A stretch of DNA of 33,905 nucleotides from Acetobacter sp. CAG:977 (GTDB taxonomy: Bacteria; Pseudomonadota; Alphaproteobacteria; CAAGCB01; CAG-977). Shown here piece after piece: positions 16,993-23,959 of this stretch (position 1 is its first letter; each line of letters opens with the position of its first letter). Under the pieces are notes generated by a model. It was not told the DNA's origin and did no database searches. It was given only the letters and a program-made list of their open reading frames with translations. The stretch is taken from NCBI GenBank assembly GCA_000434295.1, contig HF994934.1:64039-97943 (forward strand), read 5' to 3'. A program made the position numbers and the translations under genes.

Positions 16993-17472
16993 TCACTCCG
17001 GCGAAAAGCTGTTCAAAAGGTTGTGACAAGCTGATTCTATCATATTGAAAACGTTTTGAAAGCCTTCTTTTCCTCCGTAATACGGATCAGGAACATCTTT
17101 TAATCCGAATTCGGGCGCAAAATCCATCATTAACTTCAGCGCCGCCCGTTCATGCGCCGGGCTGAACCCCGGACGCATTCCCTCGAGCGCCTTCAGATGG
17201 CTTTGATCCAGAGCGATTATCAGGTCAAAGTCCTTAAAATCGTCCCGAACAACCTGCCTTGCGCGCAAAGCGGAAATGTCCACTCCGTTGTATAAAGCGG
17301 CTTCAACGGCTCGAGTATCGGGTGGCGACCCCGCATGCCATGAGCTTATCCCCGCTGAATCCACAAAAAACTCCGCCCCCCTGCCGGCGTCGTCCGCCAA
17401 TTTGCGGAATACGCCCTCGGCCGTCGGAGAACGGCATATGTTTCCCGTGCATACAAACAGTACCTTATACAT
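16993..17472 (-). CDS. Low-molecular-weight protein phosphatase family
   Basis: This is a 159-residue cytosolic phosphatase of normal length. The P-loop VCTGNICRS supplies nucleophile Cys8 and Arg14. The general acid is Asp129 in DPYYGG, near the C terminus, as in the LMW-PTP family. It is the first gene of an operon with the fructosamine-kinase-like protein (6-base gap) and nth. This phosphatase-then-kinase order has been noted in diverse bacteria, and LMW-PTP enzymes have been shown to dephosphorylate protein-bound ribulosamine 5-phosphate. A deglycation role is therefore plausible here alongside the classical tyrosine phosphatase role. A possible promoter lies just upstream (TATATT after a weak -35). 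Confidence 0.93.
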   Translation of the reverse strand: MYKVLFVCTGNICRSPTAEGVFRKLADDAGRGAEFFVDSAGISSWHAGSPPDTRAVEAALYNGVDISALRARQVVRDDFKDFDLIIALDQSHLKALEGMRPGFSPAHERAALKLMMDFAPEFGLKDVPDPYYGGKEGFQNVFNMIESACHNLLNSFSPE

Positions 17473-17536
17473 CTTTGCTATCTCACCACATATTCGTTAA
17501 TAAAAATATAACAGCCGAACCTCGCCTCTTGAATAG

Positions 17537-17566
17537 CTGGCATCATAAATACATTTATGCTATAAA
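17537..17566 (+). promoter_or_regulatory. Possible promoter for the Bax-inhibitor-1-like gene
   Basis: CTGGCA (17537-17542), an 18-base spacer and TATAAA (17561-17566) lie 35 bases upstream of the start codon at 17601. The match is moderate in both boxes. Confidence 0.35.
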
Positions 17567-17600
17567 CAATCATTCTGTTGCTTTATGGAGGGTTACTTTT

Positions 17601-18335
17601 ATGAATTGGGAAACTGAACGCCGCGATGACGTCGTCGTCCGCACCGGCGCCGATGTGCAAATCGACGAAGGTCTGCGCAAATATATGTTGCAGGTCTATA
17701 ACTATATGACCGTCGGATTGCTGATTACGACTTTCGTCAGCTATGCTTTGGCTCATTCTTCGCTCGCCGGCATCTTTTTCATGCCGAATGCTCAGTTGAC
17801 CATTTTGGGGTGGGTCGCCGTCTTATCCCCGTTCGTTTTGATCTTCATGATGAGCTCCGCCGTCGCTAACGGCAATGCGGGAAATGCTCTGGTTCTGTTT
17901 TGCATTTTTTCGGCGTTGATGGGCGTTTCTTTGACGACGATCTTTTGGGTGTATTCCACTATGTCCGTCGTCAAAACGTTCCTGATTACCGCAGGTACCT
18001 TCGCCGGCATGAGCCTGTACGGATACACGACAGGACGCGATTTGACTAAATTCGGTTCCTTCCTGTTCATGGGGCTGTGGGGATTGATTTTGGCAACTAT
18101 CGTCAACTTCTTCGTTAAAAGCAGCTCATTCGATTTGACGCTGTCCGTCATCGGCGTGTTGCTGTTCGTCGGATTAACGGCTTATGATACTTGGAAAATC
18201 CGCCGCATTTATAACGAAAACGACAGCGAAAACGTTTTAACCAGCAAAGCCATCTTCGGCGCCGTGGATTTGTATTTGGACTTTATCAATCTGTTCCTTT
18301 ACCTGCTGCGCTTTTTCGGATCTCGCAGAGATTAA
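17601..18335 (+). CDS. Bax-inhibitor-1/YccA family integral membrane protein
   Basis: This 244-residue protein has about seven transmembrane helices and a charged cytosolic N terminus (METERRDD-like, then GADVQIDEGLRKYMLQVYNYM), typical of the bacterial YbhL/YccA branch of the BI-1 family. The segment GVLLFVGLTAYDTWKIRRIY carries the conserved Asp region of the family, linked to pH-dependent calcium leak in characterised homologues. The related YccA modulates the FtsH protease. The start is ATG 17601, preceded by GGAGG (TATGGAGGG) at 8 bases. The longer upstream frame is the antisense of the phosphatase gene. It is monocistronic and ends at the terminator at 18346. The exact role in bacteria is unsettled. 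Confidence 0.9.
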   Translation: MNWETERRDDVVVRTGADVQIDEGLRKYMLQVYNYMTVGLLITTFVSYALAHSSLAGIFFMPNAQLTILGWVAVLSPFVLIFMMSSAVANGNAGNALVLFCIFSALMGVSLTTIFWVYSTMSVVKTFLITAGTFAGMSLYGYTTGRDLTKFGSFLFMGLWGLILATIVNFFVKSSSFDLTLSVIGVLLFVGLTAYDTWKIRRIYNENDSENVLTSKAIFGAVDLYLDFINLFLYLLRFFGSRRD

Positions 18336-18345
18336 AAAAACGATC

Positions 18346-18377
18346 AAAAAGCCCCGATTTACGGGGCTTTTTCTTTT
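18346..18377. terminator. Bidirectional terminator
   Basis: AAAAAGCCCC (18346-18355) pairs perfectly with GGGGCTTTTT (18363-18372) around a 7-base loop, then TCTTTTT follows. It separates the convergent BI-1-like gene (+) from the small membrane protein gene (-), which stops at 18378. Confidence 0.88.
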
Positions 18378-18881
18378 TCAGACCGTCGTCTGTTCAGACT
18401 TTAAAACAGGAATACCTCTTTCTTTCAAGATCTCATAAAGACGCGATTTGTCTTGTGCGCTCATCGCATACAGCGGAAACGAAAATGCCGTAAAGTCCGA
18501 TTTCATACAAAATTTTTGCATCGCATTATACGGATATTCCAGCCCTTCTTTCGGCTGTAAAACAAGAATCGGACGTTTGCGAAACAGACATCTTGCCTTT
18601 GTTTCCCGCGCCGACACAATGTCCGTCCATGACAACGGGGCACAATGATCCAACGCAACGCCGTCATTGTCAAAAACGGCTAAACAGTGTTTTTTGACAT
18701 ACATCAGGAACCACAGCACAAAAGAAACCGCTATAACGCCGATTAAAAACTGAAGCTTCCACCAATATATGCAAATCGGCCAGCGCGCCAAACAGCACAC
18801 GACCAGCGCCGTTAAAAGAAAATTAAAAAAAAGCCAAAAATTCAGCTTGCGAAAATGATAGTAAAAAACTTCTTTTTCCAT
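18378..18881 (-). CDS. Small inner-membrane protein, function unknown
   Basis: This is a 167-residue protein I cannot assign. Two hydrophobic helices near the N terminus (about residues 14-32 and 41-61) form a hairpin, with a soluble C-terminal domain of about 100 residues. That layout (two helices, then beta-rich sequence such as CLAVFDNDGVALDHCAPLSWTDIVSA) is reminiscent of PH-like/YcxB-type membrane proteins, but I would not name it so. The start ATG 18881 has AAGGAAGG about 8 bases upstream. It begins 18 bases after the stop of the metallo-hydrolase gene and is probably co-transcribed with it from the MerR-type promoter. Confidence 0.75.
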   Translation of the reverse strand: MEKEVFYYHFRKLNFWLFFNFLLTALVVCCLARWPICIYWWKLQFLIGVIAVSFVLWFLMYVKKHCLAVFDNDGVALDHCAPLSWTDIVSARETKARCLFRKRPILVLQPKEGLEYPYNAMQKFCMKSDFTAFSFPLYAMSAQDKSRLYEILKERGIPVLKSEQTTV

Positions 18882-18899
18882 TGTCTTTTCCTTCCTTTC

Positions 18900-19991
18900 T
18901 TACAGCCACCATTTTTCAGTTTTCGTTTGTCCGGGAACAAACTTTTCCCCCTGTTTCGGCGTTTCAAGAACGACGCCCTGACTTTCGGCGATTTTCGATA
19001 CTCTTTTGATGGACTTGTCCCACGGATGAAAGCCCAAATCATAAACGCCCCAATGTATCGGAAGCATACGCTTTGCCTTTAAATCTTTTGCCGCCTTGAC
19101 GGATTGTTCGGGAAACAAATGAATATCAGGCCACCCGCCGTTCCACGCATCTATTTCCAAAGCCGCCAAATCAAACGGTCCGTATTTTTCTCCGATCCGC
19201 GCGTAATGATCGGAATATCCGCTGTCACCGCCCCAAAAAATTTTCTTTTCCGGCGTTCGGATAACATAAGAATTCCATAACGTCTTGTCCGCATCCGTCA
19301 GGAAACGTCCCGAAAAATGAATGCCTTCCGCCGCCGTGATTTTTATGCCGTCCTGCTCGAACTCGTCGCCCCAGCCCAGCTCGACAATGCGTTCGCCGGG
19401 AATTCCCCAGCCTTTTAGCGTTACACCAAGCCCCAAAGGCACAATAAAGATTCCTTCTTTAATGCTTTGAACCGTCGCACGTTCCAAATGGTCATAATGA
19501 TTGTGCGTCAGCAGAATATAATCCAGTTTCGGCAAATCCCGCCGTTTTAAAGGCGCATCCTGATACCTTCTGACCGTAAACGGTACGGGAGACGCATTTT
19601 TAAAAACAAGGTCCGTTCCCAACCGTTTCCCCTCGATTTCCAAAATCGCCGAAGCGTGCCCCAACCAAAAAACGGCAAAATCTTCGGGCTTTTCAGGGAA
19701 AGACGAACGATTTAACAAAACTTGCGGTATCGGTTTTTGCGGTGCATGTTCCGTCATAAAAATTAATTTCGCCATGTTCATTTTGTCTTCGTGTTCTCCG
19801 TCAAAGTCATAAACGACGGTTTTAGTGTTCCAAAACTTTCCCAAAGCAAAATTTTTTGCAGACTTATAGGCTTGCGCTTCTTTTTTATTCGGCGCCCGTC
19901 CGACTTCGTACAGGACACTTCCCGCGATCGCCGCCGATATTAAGGCGAACACCAAAAACGCATACAACATTTTCCGCCCTTTCCCCGACAT
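18900..19991 (-). CDS. Membrane-anchored metallo-beta-lactamase-fold hydrolase (NAPE-PLD/RomA-like)
   Basis: This is a 363-residue protein with an N-terminal hydrophobic anchor (about residues 8-28) and a beta-lactamase-fold metal hydrolase domain. The metal site is LTHNHYDHLE (His163, His165, Asp167, His168), with further ligand regions in GGDSGYSDHY and LPIHWG. The opening FWLGHASAILEIEG and SPVPF segment match the family that includes mammalian N-acyl-phosphatidylethanolamine phospholipase D and bacterial RomA/UlaG-like proteins. Substrate in bacteria is usually unknown; a phospholipid-derived or phosphodiester substrate at the membrane is an inference. The upstream promoter has MerR-type geometry, so expression may respond to a thiol, metal or carbonyl signal. 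Confidence 0.85.
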   Translation of the reverse strand: MSGKGRKMLYAFLVFALISAAIAGSVLYEVGRAPNKKEAQAYKSAKNFALGKFWNTKTVVYDFDGEHEDKMNMAKLIFMTEHAPQKPIPQVLLNRSSFPEKPEDFAVFWLGHASAILEIEGKRLGTDLVFKNASPVPFTVRRYQDAPLKRRDLPKLDYILLTHNHYDHLERATVQSIKEGIFIVPLGLGVTLKGWGIPGERIVELGWGDEFEQDGIKITAAEGIHFSGRFLTDADKTLWNSYVIRTPEKKIFWGGDSGYSDHYARIGEKYGPFDLAALEIDAWNGGWPDIHLFPEQSVKAAKDLKAKRMLPIHWGVYDLGFHPWDKSIKRVSKIAESQGVVLETPKQGEKFVPGQTKTEKWWL

Positions 19992-20032
19992 ATTTCCAGA
20001 CCTTTTTTATAGTGTTTTTCTTTGATTATTTC

Positions 20033-20063
20033 ACGCTAACTCTTAGAGTGAACTCTAAGTCAA
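20033..20063 (-). promoter_or_regulatory. MerR-type promoter and operator upstream of the metallo-hydrolase
   Basis: On the minus strand a -35 box TTGACT (20063-20058) is followed by a 19-base spacer and a -10-like TAGCGT (20038-20033). An exact 8-2-8 palindrome, CTTAGAGT/ACTCTAAG (20042-20059), overlaps the -35 end and fills most of the spacer. An over-long 19-bp spacer with a centred dyad is the hallmark of promoters activated by MerR-family proteins. CTTAGAGT-type arms are common in the branch that senses aldehydes or thiol stress. The site is 42 bases upstream of the start at 19991. No merR-like gene is in the window. Confidence 0.7.
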
Positions 20064-20077
20064 GACTTTTTACGTTA

Positions 20078-20116
20078 AAAAAAAGCGCCCCGATTTTAAG
20101 CGGAGCGCTTTTTTAT
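20078..20116 (-). terminator. Terminator after the dapB-barrel operon
   Basis: AAAAAGCGC and CCG pair with CGG and GCGCTTTTTT across 20078-20115, with one bulged position and an AT-rich loop. It starts 17 bases past the outer-membrane-barrel stop codon (20133), and T/A tracts flank both sides. Confidence 0.75.
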
Positions 20117-20132
20117 ACCACAAAGCAACTGT

Positions 20133-20732
20133 TTAAAAATCAAAGCGAATTTTTGCCATCAAAACGTCAGCTTTGAATTTAGAAGACGACTTTGTAAAGT
20201 CGCGAATTGAATCGAACGCTTTGATTTCGTCAAAGTCGTCCACGGCCTGAATATGACGGTATTCAATGGCGAAATGCAACGGCACGACGGGCAAGCCGTA
20301 TTCCAATCCGATCATTCCCTGATACAGCTGTGTTTTTTCGTCTTCGACTTTACCGTAGCCTGCACCGACGCCGGCGTACAGCCCGAAGATGGGAACTCTG
20401 ACATAAGCGTTTGCCATGGCGGCATTAACGGTCATTGTTTCGTTTTTCAGCATCCACGAATTTCCCCATTTAACGGGAGCATTGACTTCGCTTTGAGTTC
20501 TGAAGCCTTCGATTTCAAAGCGCAAGGGTACGACGGGAATATCATAGCCGATTGCCAAAGAATAAGTCGGCGAATTGTCGTATCTGTCTTTTAATTCGCC
20601 AGAATCCGTGAAAGTTTTCAAATCGCTGTCATTTATGTTCAAGCCGACGCCGGCGGACAGATAGAAATCCGCGCGAGCCGGCGACGCAAAAGACAAAGCG
20701 GCGACGACAGCCGCCAAGAAAAGTTTTTTCAT
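20133..20732 (-). CDS. Outer-membrane beta-barrel protein
   Basis: This is a 199-residue protein with a clear signal peptide (MKKLFLAAVVAALSFASPARA, cut after ARA). The mature part has alternating strands such as DFYLSAGVGLNIND, YSLAIGYDI, AYVRVPIFGLYAGVGAGYG and HFAIEYRHI, and ends ADVLMAKIRFDF. The terminal Phe is the usual signal for the BAM assembly machine. This fits a small eight-stranded OmpA/surface-antigen-type barrel. The phrase IPVVPLRFEIEGF recurs as LPVVPLHFAIEYR, an internal repeat between halves. The start ATG 20732 has AAGGGA upstream. It lies 16 bases downstream of dapB and probably shares its transcript. Function is unknown. Confidence 0.85.
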   Translation of the reverse strand: MKKLFLAAVVAALSFASPARADFYLSAGVGLNINDSDLKTFTDSGELKDRYDNSPTYSLAIGYDIPVVPLRFEIEGFRTQSEVNAPVKWGNSWMLKNETMTVNAAMANAYVRVPIFGLYAGVGAGYGKVEDEKTQLYQGMIGLEYGLPVVPLHFAIEYRHIQAVDDFDEIKAFDSIRDFTKSSSKFKADVLMAKIRFDF

Positions 20733-20748
20733 ATCAATCCCTTTTTAC

Positions 20749-21546
20749 TCACAGCCCTAAAACATCGCGCATGGAATAAAGTCCTGCGCTTTTTCCATCG
20801 GCCCATTTAGCTGCCCTCAGGGCGCCGTTTGCAAAGACTTCGCGAGACGAAGCCTTATGAGCCAATTCGATCCGTTCGCCGTTTCCGGCAAAGATAACGT
20901 AATGGTCTCCGACGACATCGCCGCCGCGCAACACGGCGAAACCGATTTCGCCTTGGGGTCGAGCGCCGACGTTGCCTTCCCGAGTCATACGCTTAACATC
21001 ATTAAAAGCGACTTCTCGTCCTTTTGCAACAGCTTTTCCAAGCCCCAAAGCGGTTCCCGAAGGAGCATCGGTTTTGTTTCTGTGGTGCATTTCCAAGATT
21101 TCCGCGTCATAAGAAGGATCGAGAACCGAAGCGACTTTTTCGGCCAAAGCGAACAGAACATTTACGCCGACGCTCATATTCGGAGCGGCGATAATCGGTG
21201 TTTTTTGAGCGCATTTTTTAATTGTTTCGAATTGTTCGTCGGAAATTCCCGTTGTTCCGATGACCAAGATTTTTTTTGTTTCTGCGGCGATGGTTGCGTG
21301 TTCGACGCTGGCAGCCGGCGACGTAAAATCCAAGACGGCATCGGCGGCTTCGAACAATTCCCAAGGATAAGCGGTTACTTTAACGCCCAGAGTTCCGGTA
21401 CCGGCAACTTCGCCCAAGTCTCGACCGATAAAGCCGCTTTCGCGTCGTTCCGAACCTCCGACCAATTGAAAGCCTTCTGTTGCGATAGTTCTTGCCATCA
21501 GCATACGCCCCATGCGTCCCGCGCATCCCGTAACACCTATTTTCAT
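20749..21546 (-). CDS. dapB: 4-hydroxy-tetrahydrodipicolinate reductase
   Basis: This 265-residue NAD(P)H-dependent enzyme carries out the second committed step of the diaminopimelate/lysine pathway, feeding cell-wall and protein synthesis. The Rossmann motif is GVTGCAGRMGRML at the N terminus. The catalytic segment EMHHRNKTDAPSGTA holds His154, His155 and Lys158. The length is standard. The frame is open a further 49 codons upstream, but I chose ATG 21546, which directly precedes the Rossmann strand and follows a GGGGGAAA ribosome-binding site. The promoter is at 21575-21603. In related genomes dapB tends to lie close to dnaK-dnaJ; here the AT-rich island separates them. Confidence 0.97.
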   Translation of the reverse strand: MKIGVTGCAGRMGRMLMARTIATEGFQLVGGSERRESGFIGRDLGEVAGTGTLGVKVTAYPWELFEAADAVLDFTSPAASVEHATIAAETKKILVIGTTGISDEQFETIKKCAQKTPIIAAPNMSVGVNVLFALAEKVASVLDPSYDAEILEMHHRNKTDAPSGTALGLGKAVAKGREVAFNDVKRMTREGNVGARPQGEIGFAVLRGGDVVGDHYVIFAGNGERIELAHKASSREVFANGALRAAKWADGKSAGLYSMRDVLGL

Positions 21547-21574
21547 GAGTTTCCCCCTGTTAAAAAGTAGGTTT

Positions 21575-21603
21575 ATCCTACTGAAAAGAAGAAGGGCATT
21601 CAA
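21575..21603 (-). promoter_or_regulatory. Probable dapB promoter
   Basis: On the minus strand, TTGAAT (21603-21598), a 17-base spacer and TAGGAT (21580-21575) lie about 29 bases upstream of the dapB start. Each box matches four of six consensus positions. An inverted repeat, AGTAGG-TTTAT-CCTACT (21566-21582), overlaps the -10 box and could be an operator or a leader hairpin. Confidence 0.45.
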
Positions 21604-21822
21604 TATAATAACTTGACAAATCCTGCTTGTTTTTTGATTCTTTTTACAGGTGTTTTCACACTCAGTGCCCTCAGGCGGGTGCGGAGCCTTCATAAGCTCT
21701 TGAAAAAGCGGCGTTTGATATGAGTATTATTCTTTAATTTGTGAAAACTTCAATATTCTAAAATTGAGATTTAGATGAAAATTTAAAAAACATTCATAAA
21801 GACAAGACAGAGAGACTAAGAT

Positions 21823-22887
21823 ATGTCAAATAATTCGACTTTAAATAATGCGAAGAACTCACCAGATACAGATGAATGGTATACCACATATGAATCTATA
21901 GTAGAAGAATTAAATCACTATGAAGCGCAATTTTATAATAAAATTGTTCTTTGCAATTGCGACGATCCTTTTAATTCTAACTTTACCTACTATTTTTTAC
22001 AAAATTTTAACAGATTACATCTAAAAAAGCTAATTTGTACATCTTACAGTAAATCAAAAATAAAAATGGTACAAGGGAATACAAAAATATCTATGTCTTC
22101 CCAAAAAGATAAAAAAACAACCCCAGAAAGTTACATCCTTATGGTTAGCGAGGTTCCTGGAAATCCCGGAGATATTGTAAGTGATATGGATATTGCACAA
22201 ATATTAAAGAAAAAAGGGGTGGTAAAAAGATTAAAAGGAGAAGGGGACTTCAGATCAAAAACATGTGTAAAATACTTAAAACAATGTGATATTTGTTGTA
22301 CAAACCCTCCTTTTAGTCTTTTTTCAAATTTGTTTTCTCTTTTGATAAAATATAATAAAAAATTTTTACTAATAGGAAATCAGAATGCACTTACATATAA
22401 GGAGATTTTTCCTTATATAAAGAAAGATAAAGCATGGATAGGATATAGGTTTGGACACATGGCTTTTAGAGTACCTCAAGATAGCAAGCCCCGTAAAACA
22501 AGATTCTGGATTGATCACACCGGACAAAAATGGAGAAGTATAGGAAATGCTATGTGGTTAACAAATTTAGATATACCGAAACGTCATAAATTTTTAGAGC
22601 TAACCCAGCATTATTCGCCATCAAAATATCCTAAGTATGATAACTTTGATGCCATCAATGTAAATAGAGTAAAAGATATACCGATAGATTATAATGGTAT
22701 TATGGGAGTTCCCATTACTTTTTTAAAATACTATAACTGCAAACAATTTGAAATTATTGGGGAAGCTAATCATGGCTCAGACAATGAGTTTGATTTGTTT
22801 AAGCCCCTTCTTTCAGGAAAAGCGTTATTCAAGCGAATCCTTATAAAACGGAAACTGGACGAAAATGGTGAAAGCTATGAAATTTAA
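21823..22887 (+). CDS. EcoRI-family adenine-specific DNA methyltransferase
   Basis: This 354-residue protein is expected to place N6-methyl groups on adenine in duplex DNA. The N terminus (DEWYTTYESIVEELNHY, then YNKIVLCNCDDPFNSNF) matches the M.EcoRI family, in which a CNCDDP segment lies near the cofactor site. The catalytic motif IV is CTNPPFSLF, with NPPF at residues 161-164. Length is close to M.EcoRI (about 325). The start is ATG 21823, with a GA-rich ribosome-binding region just upstream. The stop overlaps the start region of the cytosine methyltransferase gene. No EcoRI-like endonuclease is encoded next to it. Target specificity cannot be read from sequence; members are also carried by phages as stand-alone protective enzymes. 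Confidence 0.88.
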   Translation: MSNNSTLNNAKNSPDTDEWYTTYESIVEELNHYEAQFYNKIVLCNCDDPFNSNFTYYFLQNFNRLHLKKLICTSYSKSKIKMVQGNTKISMSSQKDKKTTPESYILMVSEVPGNPGDIVSDMDIAQILKKKGVVKRLKGEGDFRSKTCVKYLKQCDICCTNPPFSLFSNLFSLLIKYNKKFLLIGNQNALTYKEIFPYIKKDKAWIGYRFGHMAFRVPQDSKPRKTRFWIDHTGQKWRSIGNAMWLTNLDIPKRHKFLELTQHYSPSKYPKYDNFDAINVNRVKDIPIDYNGIMGVPITFLKYYNCKQFEIIGEANHGSDNEFDLFKPLLSGKALFKRILIKRKLDENGESYEI

Positions 22888-23959
22888 AATATTAGACTTA
22901 TTTTGTGGAGCAGGAGGGTTTTCGTACGGAATGCATAAAAATTCTAATTTTAGTACAGTAGTTGCTCTAGATATTGATGAAAAAGCAGCGGAAACATTTA
23001 AAAGAAATATGCCGCAAACAGAAGTGATAGTTGGCGATATTACAAATTCAGCTGTAAAGAAACATATTATATCTCTCTCAAAAGAATTAAACGTAAATAT
23101 GATAATTGGTGGCCCGCCATGTCAAGGATATTCCATGAAAGGCAAAAAAATGGGGCTAAAAGATCCACGAAATTTCTTATTTAGAGAATATTTAAATGTA
23201 GTAAAACTGTTAAATCCTGAAATTTTTGTAATGGAAAACGTAAAAGGCCTTCTATCGTTATCAAACGGATGGTTTAGGAACGAAATAACAAAATCTATCA
23301 AAGCACTCGGTTATAATGTAAAATATGGTATATTAAATGCGTCTAACTTTGGAGTACCGCAAGCACGAGAGAGAGCTTTTTTCATTTGCACCAAGGGCAA
23401 GCCTATAGATCTACCGAAACCTATCGTAAAAAAACACACAACCGTTCGTGATGCGATAGAAGATTTAGCTTACCTTAATTCCGGAGAAGGTGAATTTGAA
23501 ATGGAGTACTTAACGGATGCTATAACTGATTATCAAATTCTTATGAGAGCGGGAAGTAAAAAATTATATAATCACAAAGCATCAAAACATAAACAAATCG
23601 CTATCAATAAACTGAAGCTCATTCCCCCAGAAAAAGGCAAAGAGATGCTACCTGCCGATCTACATGGAAAGCAGAAATTTAAAACCACTTGGGGAAGATT
23701 GAAATGGAACGAGGTTTCTCCAACTATAGATACGAGATTCGATGCCGCATCAAACGGAACAAACAATCATCCCTTCTTACATAGAGCTATTACACCTAGG
23801 GAAGCAGCTCGATTACAATCGTTTGATGATAGTTTTATTTTTTATGGATCGAAGATCTACATTAGAAAGCAAATAGGAAATGCTGTTCCCCCCTTAATGG
23901 CTAAAGCAATTGCTGATAAAATTTATGAAGAATATGAGAATAAAGGAATAAATCTATGA
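22877..23959 (+). CDS. DNA cytosine-5 methyltransferase (Dcm family)
   Basis: This 360-residue enzyme has the ordered motifs of C5 methyltransferases: I LDLFCGAGGFS (residues 7-16), IV GGPPCQGYS with nucleophile Cys82, VI MENVKG (119-124), VIII QARER (162-166), a short target-recognition region of about 190-280, and X KQIGNAVPP (331-339). It flips out a cytosine and methylates carbon 5 using S-adenosylmethionine. The ATG at 22877 starts just before motif I and has GGTGAAAG upstream. ATG 22865, in the same frame and four codons earlier, is an alternative. Either start overlaps the end of the adenine methyltransferase gene. The stop shares ATGA with the next gene. It is AT-rich like the rest of the island. 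Confidence 0.96.
   Translation: MKFKILDLFCGAGGFSYGMHKNSNFSTVVALDIDEKAAETFKRNMPQTEVIVGDITNSAVKKHIISLSKELNVNMIIGGPPCQGYSMKGKKMGLKDPRNFLFREYLNVVKLLNPEIFVMENVKGLLSLSNGWFRNEITKSIKALGYNVKYGILNASNFGVPQARERAFFICTKGKPIDLPKPIVKKHTTVRDAIEDLAYLNSGEGEFEMEYLTDAITDYQILMRAGSKKLYNHKASKHKQIAINKLKLIPPEKGKEMLPADLHGKQKFKTTWGRLKWNEVSPTIDTRFDAASNGTNNHPFLHRAITPREAARLQSFDDSFIFYGSKIYIRKQIGNAVPPLMAKAIADKIYEEYENKGINL

Noticed and set aside
17259..17600. Upstream extension of the Bax-inhibitor-1-like frame
   Set aside because: It is antisense to the phosphatase gene. GGAGG before ATG 17601 marks the true start.
21547..21693. 49-codon N-terminal extension of dapB
   Set aside because: It precedes the Rossmann strand with unrelated sequence and contains the promoter. 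ATG 21546 has a strong ribosome-binding site.
21604..21822. Plus-strand promoter for the island (for example TTGAAA or TTGATA followed by TATTAT)
   Set aside because: Several partial matches exist, but none has convincing spacing; the AT-rich sequence makes chance matches common.
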